From NCBI GenBank assembly GCA_025266875.1, contig JALLLT010000132.1, positions 1-18,452 of the forward strand: a DNA stretch of 18,452 nucleotides, read 5' to 3'. The position numbers were made by a program, and so were the translations under genes. Of the stretch, positions 1 through 8,822 are shown piece after piece. Below the pieces are notes generated by a model. It ran no database searches and had not been told where the DNA came from. It saw only the letters and a list, made by a program, of their open reading frames with translations. Position 1 is the first letter of the stretch. Each line of letters begins with the position of its first letter. The DNA is from Fennellomyces sp. T-0311 (lineage: Eukaryota; Mucoromycota; Mucoromycetes; Mucorales; Lichtheimiaceae).

Positions 1-111
1 ATACTACCACTGGCCCAAAGACAAGTATTTGACGATGCGGTTGAACGTGGCAATACTGATCGATATTTGACAGTTATTCGCCAACATCGTACTTGTCGTG
101 GCTGACATGAT

Positions 112-176
112 AATTCGCATAAAGATGAATTCGGATAAACATAAGTTCGGATAAAAGAAGAATCGGATAAAATATG
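112..176. repeat. Four-copy degenerate 16-base tandem repeat upstream of retroelement A
   Basis: Four units lie end to end at 112-127, 128-143, 144-160 and 161-176. Each carries a core like TTCGGATAAA (TTCGCATAAA in the first, ATCGGATAAA in the last). They sit about 120 bases upstream of a TATA box, where a Ty3/Gypsy LTR would carry U3 activator sites. That role is inference from position. Positions 1-111, to the left, show nothing I can identify. Confidence 0.6.
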
Positions 177-293
177 AAAGTGAAACAATCAGAGTGAAGA
201 GCGACACTCAGTGAAACATCACTAGATGACAAATGTACCTTCAATAACTAGAAGATGCTAGAAGGACAGTCAAAGATGTGCCGTAGTCAACAG

Positions 294-304
294 TATAAAT
301 AAGG
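294..304 (+). promoter_or_regulatory. TATA box of retroelement A
   Basis: The sequence TATAAATAAGG starts 127 bases upstream of the gag start codon, which is where an LTR promoter would lie. The stretch up to 420 is a pyrimidine-rich, ATG-poor leader. I could not define LTR ends: no second copy of this region occurs inside the window, and no TGG-type tRNA primer-binding site is obvious. Confidence 0.5.
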
Positions 305-420
305 CACTAGTTTAGCATATGAAAAGACAACCAGAACAGAGATTTATTTTACAGTCTCAGCGACTCTTTATTGTTACCAATTGATCCTTCTACATCACAT
401 TTTTTTCGCTGAATTCCACT

Positions 421-2715
421 ATGTCTACCCCTGCCGACAAGCAACCTACCAAGGAACAACCTACCCCTCAAACCATGGACAAGGAACCTGTAACCACTGG
501 ACTTGAGAAACTTGCCATCATCGACGACCCAATGGAAGAAGTTCAACAGGACAAGGACCCCAAACCAACCAACCTCACCAATCCCAAGGAAGAAGAGCGA
601 CTGGCATTGGAAACAATCCAGAAGCTTCAGTCCCAAGTCACCGATAAGGAAAAGGCCTACCGGGAAATCATCAACAATGGCGGCACTATGGGAGAGCAAG
701 AAAAGGCTCTACGGGAATTCGTTGCCCAGCAAGACCACCTCGAAATTTACCGTACCATGTGCAAGCAGCGCCATCCAAACCGTCTAGAATTCTATACCTA
801 CGAGGAGATCCAGGCTAAAAATGCCAAACTTGAACGCCAGTACCGGTCAGTGGACAATCGTGCAAATGATCATTATGTCCCTAAAGACCTACCAGTCTTA
901 CAGATTGTTGGCTCAGACAAGTGGCACCCAAATAAGGTCGTGCATCTGTCCGCAGAAATGTTTCTAAGGGCATTTGAAAAGGAATTGCGAGCATGCAACT
1001 TACCTATTAGCGATCACTGGGAAAGATTGTTGCCTAAGTGCTTCAATGACGGAGACTCTATATGGTTGGATGATGAAATGAAAACTTCATCCCTCACCTG
1101 GGCTCAAATCCGTTGCAAAATCGTAAATAAGTTCGACACGCCAGAACAAAGGCTCAAGGGCATGGAAGTAGTCTTCCACATGCGCCAGAAAAAAGGCGAA
1201 AAAGTTCGTTCGTACGTCCGTCGATTTCACCAACGTTGCATTGAATCTGGATTAGACCAGTATCACGTCCCCATGATTGTTGCCTTGCTTTCCTCTTTGG
1301 AGAAGAAGAACGCCGCTTATAACTTGGTCTCGACTAAGTTCGGTGTTGAATTCATGAACCAGACATTGGAGAGCATGGTCCAATACTTGGCCAGTTTGCA
1401 ACTAGATGACTCGGAGAATGACAAGCGCCCCCATGAAGACGAATCCTATGAACGTCGTAACCGGCCAAAACTCCATACTCACTTCCCTTCAGGTTCTAGT
1501 GCTTCGATGCACAACCCAGCCAACAAGAGGCCCGCAAAAGACTGCGATTATTGTGGACGCCCCCGAAACGATAAGCATCGATGCAATGAGTTTCGCGTCG
1601 CCAAAGGGCTACCTCCACTTCCTCACTTGCCTCCAGCAAAGAACAAGGTGAACCGTAGCGCTCAAATTGTTGATCATGACACAGATGACAACATGTTGCC
1701 TTGTAAGTCACCTATGAACAAAAATGGATCAAAAGAAAATGATATTGATGAAATGCCTTTACCTGTTACGATAGAAGGCAACCGCATTATCGCGCTCATG
1801 GATGATGGAGCCAACTTTTCTGCGGTTTCCAAGACCTTCTGCGAACAAAACAAAATCAAAATTATTCCTAGAAAAGGATTTATACAATTAGCAGACGAAA
1901 ATAAAAAGTCTGAACGTATTGGCATAACTGAACCTTTAAACGTGTGGTTTAACTACCGTAATATAAAACACTCCTTTGAAGTGATGAATCTTGCTCAGGG
2001 AAAATTAGCCAGCATTGGAAAAAACCTCTTCAATGAGTTCGGCATTGGCTATACTGGCTTGACGCACGAATGGAGAGATGACTTGAAAAAAGAAGAAGAC
2101 AAAGAAGAAATTGACGAATTGCCCGCATATGATGAACCAGCTGGGACACATGACGACCAAGTCACGTTCCACAACATGATTAAGCCTAGCTTGGACAAAA
2201 ATGCGCAGATCAGTAAAACTTCTGTTTGTCCTTATCCTGAAGCAGTGATTTCTATACCAACGCCACCTGGTGTCATATGCAATCGCAAGCAATATGAGCT
2301 CGCATACCATCAAATACCGATCGTTGAACAAGCTATAAGTGAATGGCTTGAAGACGGTACAATTGAAGAACTACCTCCAAATGCAGACAACAGATGGAAC
2401 AGTCCTATTCTCTTGGTACCCAAGCGGGATCACGAAGGGGTACTAAAAGGGCACCGTTGTTGCTTAGATCCAAGATTGGTCAATCAATATATCGAAGACC
2501 ATCCTCAAAGGATTCCCCTCATCCGTGATATGTTTGATAAGCTTGCAGGCTCAAAAGTAATGAGTGTGCTTGATTTAAAAAGTGCTTTTACGAGATTTCC
2601 GATTTCGGAAGAAATCAGCACAAACTCTCGTTTACCGGACCAGGAAACAAAAGATATTTTCACAAAAAGACACCCTTTGGTTTGCGGCATGTCGCGCAAA
2701 GCTTCCAAGCCGTAA
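421..2715 (+). pseudogene. Retroelement A gag, protease and N-terminal reverse transcriptase (broken polyprotein, part 1)
   Basis: This frame encodes Gag, protease and the start of reverse transcriptase without a gag/pol frameshift. Residues about 130-330 resemble a retrotransposon capsid. A zinc-knuckle-like CX2CX7HXC lies at 1543-1584 (CDYC...HRC). The protease site at 1801-1812 reads DDGA instead of the usual D(T/S)GA. Reverse transcriptase begins around residue 600 and shows NSPILLVPKR and the first catalytic Asp in VLDLKSAF. An A missing from the run at 2612-2614 then throws the frame. The remaining reverse transcriptase motifs (PFGLRHVAQSF, then LPYAQCYV) continue in a different frame from about 2616 to 2762, so the last 34 residues of this frame are meaningless. 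The start at 421 is the first ATG after the leader and begins MSTPADKQ. In family terms Gag packages the RNA, protease matures the polyprotein, and reverse transcriptase copies RNA to DNA. Confidence 0.88.
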
Positions 2716-2752
2716 TGGACCATTACGTGTGTAGAGATCTTCCTTACGCACA

Positions 2753-5020
2753 GTGTTACGTTATGATATCATTATTATGAGCAATTCCATTTCGGAGCAC
2801 ATTGATCATTGTATAACTGTCATTGACAGATTAACAGCTGCGAATCTCATTTTGCAACCAAGCAAATGCCAATTTATGCGAAAAAGTGTTCATCTACTTG
2901 GATTTTATATCCATAATAACACTAGACGGCCTGACCCTAGCAAAGTCACTAATGCTCAAAATTGGCCAGTACCGAAAACTGCAAAACAGTTACAGGCATA
3001 TCTTGGTTTCATCAATTATTTTCGAGATAGCATACCTTACATGGCTGATATAACCAAACCTTTGGATGAATTGCGCCATTCAACAAATATCACGGCTCTA
3101 TGGACAGAGAAACATGATAAAGCGTTCAATACCTTGAAGTATGCCTTAAAGCATGCTGTGCCGCTTCACTTTCCTGATATGTCTTGTCCAATGTACATTG
3201 CCACTGACGCCAGTAATGTCGGAATCGCGTGCGTATTGTATCAGAAGGAAAAAGATACCAATAAACGCCAAGTTATTTCCTACATGGCTCGTTCATTAAA
3301 TAAGGCAGAATCCCGATATATGATAACTCGCAAAGAGCTACTAGCCGTTGTATTTGCCTTGAAAAAGTTCCATAAGTATATCTGGGGCCAAAAGTTCACA
3401 ATCTATACCGATCATAAGGCTTTGACTTATTTACATTCCCAAAAACAACTTAACTCCATGTTGACCAATTGGTTTTCCACCATTTACAATTATGATTTTG
3501 ATATCGTGCATATTGCTGGTAAACTAAACGGCATGAGTGATTCCTTATCCCGTCTCTTCAACGAAGGAACAGACTTGGAGGGGGGATCAACAGCAATATT
3601 TAAGCAATATAACAGTGAGTCTAAAGAGCTGATAAATCGCGCTGCAAACATAATCATGGAGAGCACATTGCTTCCCCCAGAAAGTGAAAGGAAAGACTTG
3701 TTGGACAAAGCACATTTATTTGGTCACTTTGGTGTCAACGCAATAGTCCAAGCTATACATAACAATGGTATTCATTGGTCTAACATAAAGCAAGATGCTC
3801 TTGATTTAATTATGGAATGTTCTGAATGTCAAAAGTTTAACATCGCTCAAAAAGGATATCATCCGTTACGTACGATTACAGCTGAAGCACCAGGAGATCA
3901 CTGGGCAATTGATTTGGCAACATATGAAACCTCGGAAAAAGGAAACAATTATTTACTCGTTCTCGTCGATATATGCACACGCTTTTGTATATTACGTGCA
4001 ATACCAAACAAACAAGCGGAAACAATTGTAAAGACTCTTGTACACATATTCTGTGACTCCAGTTTACCTCGCGTCCTTCAATCGGATAATGGCAAAGAAT
4101 TCGTCAATGACCTGATGAAGAGATTTGCAAGAAACTCTGGTTTCGAGCATAGACTTGTCGTGCCGTTTCATCCAAAAGCAAATGGTACTGCTGAAAGATG
4201 GGTACAGAAAGCAACTCTAGTTATAAAGAAGTTGTTAAAAGGTGCTGTAAACGATTGGGATGCACATGTACCAGCTGTCCAGCTATGTCTGAACGCAAAC
4301 GTATCCACTGGTCATAAAACACTCCCATTCACATTAATGTTTGCAAGGAAATTCAATGATTTCAAAGATTACAGAAAAGACAAGGAGCTTAAGCCTATGT
4401 CTGAAAAGCAACTAAAAGAAAGAATAGAAGAAATGCAATCTATTGTTTTTCCTGCAATACAGGAGCGAACAAAGACCATCACTCAAAAGCAAGAACAACA
4501 GTTTAATAAGACGCACAAAATGGTAGAATATAAGCCTGGCGATTATGTTATGGCAAAAGTACTGGAATTATCAGGAAAGCTGAATCCTACTTATAAAGGT
4601 CCATACAAAGTGGTCAGTAAAAGTAGAGGAGGATCATACATCTTGAAAAATTATGAGGGCCATTTGCTGCCCAGAAATTATCCACCTGAACAATTGAAAC
4701 TGGTTAGAGTCTTAGAAGAAATACCTGCAGATGAAATTTATGAACTTGAAAGTATCGTAACCCATAAGATTCATAAGGGTAACTTTATTTACCGCGTTCG
4801 ATGGAAAGGATATGATGAGGAGGATGATACTTGGGAACCTTCTGAGAATTTTAGCGATACTATGACCATTTCCAAATGTGGTGAAACAACCACAGATGAT
4901 AATAATAGAAGATATTTCCTATCGGATAGCACATATCAGTTCAACATCATCACGAAGTGTACTTACATAGTAACTTGTCTACACGGATTAAGAATTACAC
5001 CGTATGAACGAATGGGATAA
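2753..5020 (+). pseudogene. Retroelement A C-terminal reverse transcriptase, RNase H, integrase and chromodomain (broken polyprotein, part 2)
   Basis: Coding sense resumes at about 2765 with the second half of the YVDD box (DIIIMS). The first ATG of this frame is therefore not a true start. RNase H follows with its D, E, D and D residues in IATDAS, KELLAVV, YTDHKAL and GMSDSLSR. The integrase zinc finger has HX3H (AHLFGHFG) and CX2C (CSECQ). The integrase core has Asp387, Asp445 and Glu481, and the last two are separated by exactly 35 residues (DD35E). A C-terminal chromodomain at about 4730-4860 reads YRVRWKGYDEEDDTWEPSENF-like, with the aromatic cage residues kept. Chromodomains of this group are thought to steer insertion into heterochromatin. 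About 50 further residues after the chromodomain look like extra, unconserved tail. The product would lack a working reverse transcriptase. Confidence 0.9.
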
Positions 5021-5353
5021 ACTCAACAGGACATGGAATTGACTCCAATATAGCAATGCAGTCATTACACTGCATGGCGGATGTCAAAGACATCCTCAGA
5101 TCTGCATGATTAGGACAAAGGAAAGGATCCTATACGTCCTCTATCCATTCAGGCAATTCTGAAGACGAAACACTATCTAAACTGCCATCGCTGATTCAAT
5201 ACACAAAAGATATAAAAGCATAGAGCGTTGCATTCAATAAAGCATATCCGAAACTTCAAGGATACTTTTATAAGTCTCTTTTTATTCTTTGTACCGTTGA
5301 TTCACTTCATTTTTATCTTTGAATAACCCTGATTTGCTTTTACCTACCTTACC
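5021..5353 (+). other. Spacer between retroelements A and B: hairpins and LTR-like promoter
   Basis: No gene is seen. Two perfect short stem-loops lie in tandem: ATGCAGT/ACTGCAT at 5056-5075 and GGATGTC/GACATCC at 5079-5095. A purine-rich tract AGGACAAAGGAAAGGA at about 5112-5127 could be a polypurine tract. TATAAAAG at 5211-5218 and AATAAA at 5236-5241 are arranged as in an LTR (U3/R). The following leader up to the ATG at 5354 resembles that of retroelement A in layout (GTCTC, then CTTT...TACC...TTGAT). Whether this is the 3' LTR of A, the 5' LTR of B, or a fusion of both cannot be settled without the partner copies. Confidence 0.5.
5211..5218 (+). promoter_or_regulatory. TATA box of retroelement B leader
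   Basis: TATAAAAG lies 136 bases upstream of the gag ATG at 5354, close to the 127-base distance seen in retroelement A. An AATAAA 18 bases downstream fits the R region of an LTR. Confidence 0.45.
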
Positions 5354-7960
5354 ATGAGCCAACATTCCGAAGTCGAGCGTCTTTCCTGTGGTGATGACCG
5401 TAGCGAAGACATGGAAATCGAAACCGAAACTGAGAGTGTCAGCAATGTTATAGCACAGACCAGCTCCGCCCAGGGTGTTGTGCAACAAGCGGACTCGAAT
5501 ATTCCAAATTTGGTGAACGTCCAAGAACAAACAACTCAGCAACAAGCAACTTAGCAACAATCAGCAGCACAGCAGCATCAAGATCGAGTACTGACACCAA
5601 ATACATACCATGCTGAGTGTGTTGTAACCAAGGCCAACGCCGACTCAGTCCTTCGAGCTCGTTTGGAAAAAGCAGCACAAGATTTCTACAATGCCGACAG
5701 TGTGTCAGCTGATGTCCGTGCACAGCTACAAGAAGCACATCGCAACGCATTGGAGGCTTGGAAAGCCCACCAAGAAACTATGGCAGCATTGAGCACATGC
5801 TCACAACAAGAACCAGCAGAAGTTGCAGTGCAGCTTAAGCAAAGCACCATTGTTTCCAAGGATCTCCCTGCTTTGCAGTTCTGTGGTGGACCACTTCGCA
5901 ACCCGAACAAGCCTGTGCATGACTCCGTCCATTCGTTTATGGATGCTTTTGAAGGACAACTCCGAAGCCATAGCCTACTCCCCATTGATGCCCACTGGGA
6001 ACATTTGTTTTGGGTGTGCCTGGACAACTCGCAAATCAATTGGTTCAAGAGAAACCTGGCCGACAAGGAACTCACCTGGAGCCAAGCATGTGTTGAAATC
6101 AACAAGAAGCATGGCCATCCATTCTATGCTTTCTACAAGTACAGAGAGCATTATGACATGCGATTTCAAGAAGGCAAATCCATTGCCACATACACTGAAC
6201 GATGGGTCGAGGCCGCAACTGAGGCAGGTCGCACCAACGACCAAAACTTGGTACTTGAGTATTTGTGCTCCCTGACCGACGAGGTCATCGACAAGGTCCT
6301 TCCTGTGGTAGTGCGTCGCGAGGATGCAGACATCTCCGATGACATCCATCAAGTTTCGCAGCTCGTAATCACAACGTTGGGAGAGTTCATCAAGTCCGCT
6401 CCTGGTCGTTCACATGAGCAACACCATCCAAATGGTAAACGCTGTGCAACACATGACCAAACTCCATCCATTCGTCGCGCTCCTCCTACAACACGTTCAA
6501 GATATGGCAATTGCCTGCTTCACCCCAAAGGAAGCCATTCCAAGGCTGACTGCTTCATCATCAAGAAGCAACAAGAGGTGATGCAGCGCCTACAGGACAA
6601 TGTTCGCAGCAGCAGCAACAGCTTCACACAAGCTACAAGTTCTTCTTCCTCCTCCTCTGTTGCCAATGACAACCTATGCAGGTTTTGCCGCCGAGAACAG
6701 TACGTCCGAAGACACTCGTGTCCAGAGATGGAAGCTGCAAAAGGCAACAGGCAGCAGAAGAGACAACAGCGTACAAACATATACAACCGTGGCATTCATG
6801 TCAACACAGGCTCCTCCTCCACTCCGTCAAACACAAGCCGTACACCATCTGCGCGGGATGAAGCAATCTTGAATGAGATTTTCCTGCCAGTGAACATGGC
6901 AAAGATGGATATTACAGGTAAATATACCTCATACGCAATACACACTTCAGATGACTCACTCCAAGTTCCTATCACTGTACAGACTGAACAGATACTTGGT
7001 CTTCTTGACACAGGAGCATCACATTCATTTGTGAGACCGGAACTAGTTGAAAAGTTAGAGTTACAAACAGTGGTCAATAAAGAGTTTTTAGACGATATAC
7101 AAGTTACTTTAGCTCAAGAAGGCAGCACTGCTGAATTACTTGGCTATGTTCCAAACGTGAGACTGTTATATGACAACGGAAAACGCGTTTTAGACATCAA
7201 ACACAACTTCTTTGTTATGCAACTCGCAGGAGACTCACCAATTACCATTGGTAGGGATTTAATGCCCAAACTCCACATTGGCATTACACGATTAGCAACA
7301 TCTTGGCATTCACAACCGAAAAATAAGGATGAAAAAGCGAATGATTTGCCAGTACCCAACTGCTCCCCATATGGCACGGTCACAGAGCGTGAGAATTTCT
7401 TTAAGATTGTGCAACTGAGCATTGATCGTAACGCACAAATACCAAAGAATTCCTTTTGCACTCTTCCTGAATCTGTAGTAAGGATTGACACACCTGAAGG
7501 TGTAGTTTCGCACCATAGACAATATCCATTACCCATCGCATACAAAGAAATCATCGATAAGCAGATCGAAACTTGGTTAGCTGATGGAATTATCGAAATC
7601 GCACCTGTGCAAACGGGTTGGAATTCTCCTTTGACACTTGCGCCAAAAAAGGACCCCATTACCAGCCAGTACACCACCAAGAGGCCCGTTTTGGATCCTA
7701 GGCACATCAATGGCTTACTGCTAAACGTCGATCGTTATCCTATACCTTTGGTATCTACCATATTTCATATGTTGGAAGATTCTGCTATCTATACATGTCT
7801 TGATCTTAAAGCCGCATTTATGCAATTTGAGATTTACAAGCCACATCGTATGAAAACAGCCTTTCATCCTGAAGGACATCATCAACAGTACCAATTTAGG
7901 GCCTGTCCCTATGGTTTGAAACCGATATCAAGTGTCTTTAGCAGATGTATGGCAGCCATA
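5354..7960 (+). pseudogene. Retroelement B gag, protease and N-terminal reverse transcriptase
   Basis: The natural start appears to be the ATG at 5354 (MSQHSEVERL). The same frame continues to 7960 and is interrupted once, by TAG at 5552-5554 in a Gln-rich stretch, probably a former CAG. A downstream ATG at 5663 could give a shortened Gag. Capsid-like sequence spans about 5860-6400. Two zinc-knuckle-like motifs follow: CX2HX4HX4C at 6512-6553 and CX2CX8HXC at 6677-6721. The protease site is a standard LLDTGAS at 7001-7021. Reverse transcriptase begins near 7420, with GWNSPLTLAPKK, RPVLDPRHIN and the first catalytic Asp in CLDLKAAF at 7802-7804, and proceeds to FSRCMAAI. The reading then runs into the terminal inverted repeat of the CACTA element at 7961. 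Codons up to 8011 are transposon sequence, not retroelement. Confidence 0.87.
7958..7960. repeat. ATA target-site duplication, left copy (CACTA element)
   Basis: ATA immediately precedes the CACTG terminus. The matching copy is at 13907-13909, directly after CAGTG. A three-base duplication is the CACTA superfamily norm. Confidence 0.8.
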
Positions 7961-7988
7961 CACTGCGCACCAGGTGAGGAATCCCCTA
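7961..7988 (+). repeat. Left terminal inverted repeat of the CACTA element
   Basis: It reads CACTGCGCA, CCA, then GGTGAGGAATCCCCTA. It pairs with 13879-13906 on the opposite strand with three mismatches. The CACTG start is a known variant of the CACTA terminus. Confidence 0.88.
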
Positions 7989-8016
7989 CTAGGAAGGTAG
8001 GGGATTCTTAAGAATC
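7976..8016. repeat. Left subterminal palindromic repeat (GAATCCCCTA units)
   Basis: GAGGAATCCCCTAC at 7976-7989 faces TAGGGGATTCTTAAGAATC at 7998-8016, forming an inverted pair around a short spacer. The same unit recurs in the right subterminal region. Arrays of this type are where CACTA transposases usually bind. Confidence 0.7.
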
Positions 8017-8498
8017 TTTTGTTGGGGGATAAGACGCAGCTCGTACCCCCGGTTTCCAGAGTGAAAGCTGCATGGAGAACTGCATAATTGCTTGAAAAAG
8101 ATGGATGCGGTGACTTTCTGCATGTTTCTGCACCAGCATGCAGAGTGCTGTATAAGCAATTTGTAATTTTTGTGAACGACCAATTTTATTTTCAGAAATG
8201 GTGCTGATGCAGCAATGTTGAAATGGAATGGAGGAGAAGTCTTTAACAAGCGGTGTTGAGTTTACAAAGGGTAGTCAATATTTCAGTACCATGAGAAACT
8301 TTAAAACTGGTGCCTTATATCGGCAATCCGACGCACATGGTGCATCAGCAAGAAAAAAGGAAGTTGGATGCGTTGTAGTATAGCGTCACGCATTGTACGA
8401 AAAGAAGTATACACGACTCTAGCACATATTGGTATTGTGCTATTGAAATAGTGATCCGTGTTCCTGTACACTTTACATATATAGAAGAGCCTAATAAA
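8017..8498. other. Left internal non-coding region of the CACTA element
   Basis: No credible gene is seen on either strand. Frames that stay open here, including a 166-codon minus-strand frame at 8301-8801, have low-complexity, cysteine- and histidine-rich translations without domain patterns, and the latter overlaps the transposase promoter. The stretch is probably leader and regulatory space. Confidence 0.5.
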
Positions 8499-8701
8499 GC
8501 CAAGACAGCAAAATGCACGGTTCACGTTGCACATGACGGTCCATAACAAATTAGTAACCAATTGTAATGCAATGCTGCCAAGGCAAACACTGCTGTGTTG
8601 AGACTTAGTCGCTATGACGGTGCCAAGACAGATCGATATGAACTTGCCAAGGTAAACGGCCATGGTGATGTAGAAACGGTGCCAATGATGCTGCCAAGAC
8701 G
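8499..8701 (+). promoter_or_regulatory. Cluster of GCCAAG-type motifs upstream of the transposase promoter
   Basis: Copies are GCCAAGACAG at 8499, TGCCAAGGCA at 8576, TGCCAAGACA at 8621, TGCCAAGGTA at 8645, TGCCAATGAT at 8680 and TGCCAAGACG at 8692. All are on the same strand, within 265 bases of the transposase TATA box. Another TGCCAAG is at 13026-13032, 30 bases before the TATA box of the tiny gene. They look like sites for one DNA-binding protein, perhaps an element-encoded one. The motif is seen; the role is inferred. Confidence 0.5.
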
Positions 8702-8762
8702 AATGACCAATGTGGCGAAGCATAATGGGACATTTTTTATTATTCGTGCATTGACGAAAGAC

Positions 8763-8770
8763 TATATAAG
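8763..8770 (+). promoter_or_regulatory. TATA box of the CACTA transposase gene
   Basis: TATATAAG starts 60 bases upstream of the transposase ATG at 8823. The minus-strand gene of the same element has its TATA box at nearly the same distance from its ATG. Confidence 0.6.
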
Positions 8771-8822
8771 AAGAATGTTCGAGCAGTAGGTATGGTATCA
8801 AATCGTACCTACCGTTTCTAAA

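Larger units (their letters stand above)
112..5020 (+). mobile_element. Retroelement A: Ty3/Gypsy chromovirus, inactivated
   Basis: The domain order is gag, aspartic protease, reverse transcriptase, RNase H, integrase, chromodomain. That order (integrase last, then a chromodomain) defines the chromovirus branch of Ty3/Gypsy elements. The left limit is taken at the leader repeat and the right limit at the pol stop codon. True LTR ends are not resolved, and a 3' LTR resembling the leader is not found before retroelement B begins. Two one-base deletions near 2613 and 2763 break the polyprotein, so the copy should not move by itself. Confidence 0.85.

Noticed and set aside
2612..2767. Programmed ribosomal frameshifting between the retroelement A frames
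   Set aside because: Both shifts lie inside reverse transcriptase, not at a gag/pol boundary, and there is no need for two shifts in 150 bases. One-base deletions explain them.
5552..5554. TAG in retroelement B gag as a programmed readthrough stop
   Set aside because: It sits near the Gag N-terminus, not at the gag/pol border, and the following CAACAA does not match the CARYYA readthrough consensus. The element has two further nonsense codons, so decay is simpler.
7144..7710. A 188-codon minus-strand open frame opposite retroelement B pol
   Set aside because: It is antisense to conserved protease and reverse transcriptase motifs and has no recognisable features of its own.
8301..8801. A 166-codon open frame on the minus strand inside the CACTA left region
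   Set aside because: It overlaps the transposase TATA box and the motif cluster, has low-complexity composition and no domain pattern, and shows no promoter of its own.
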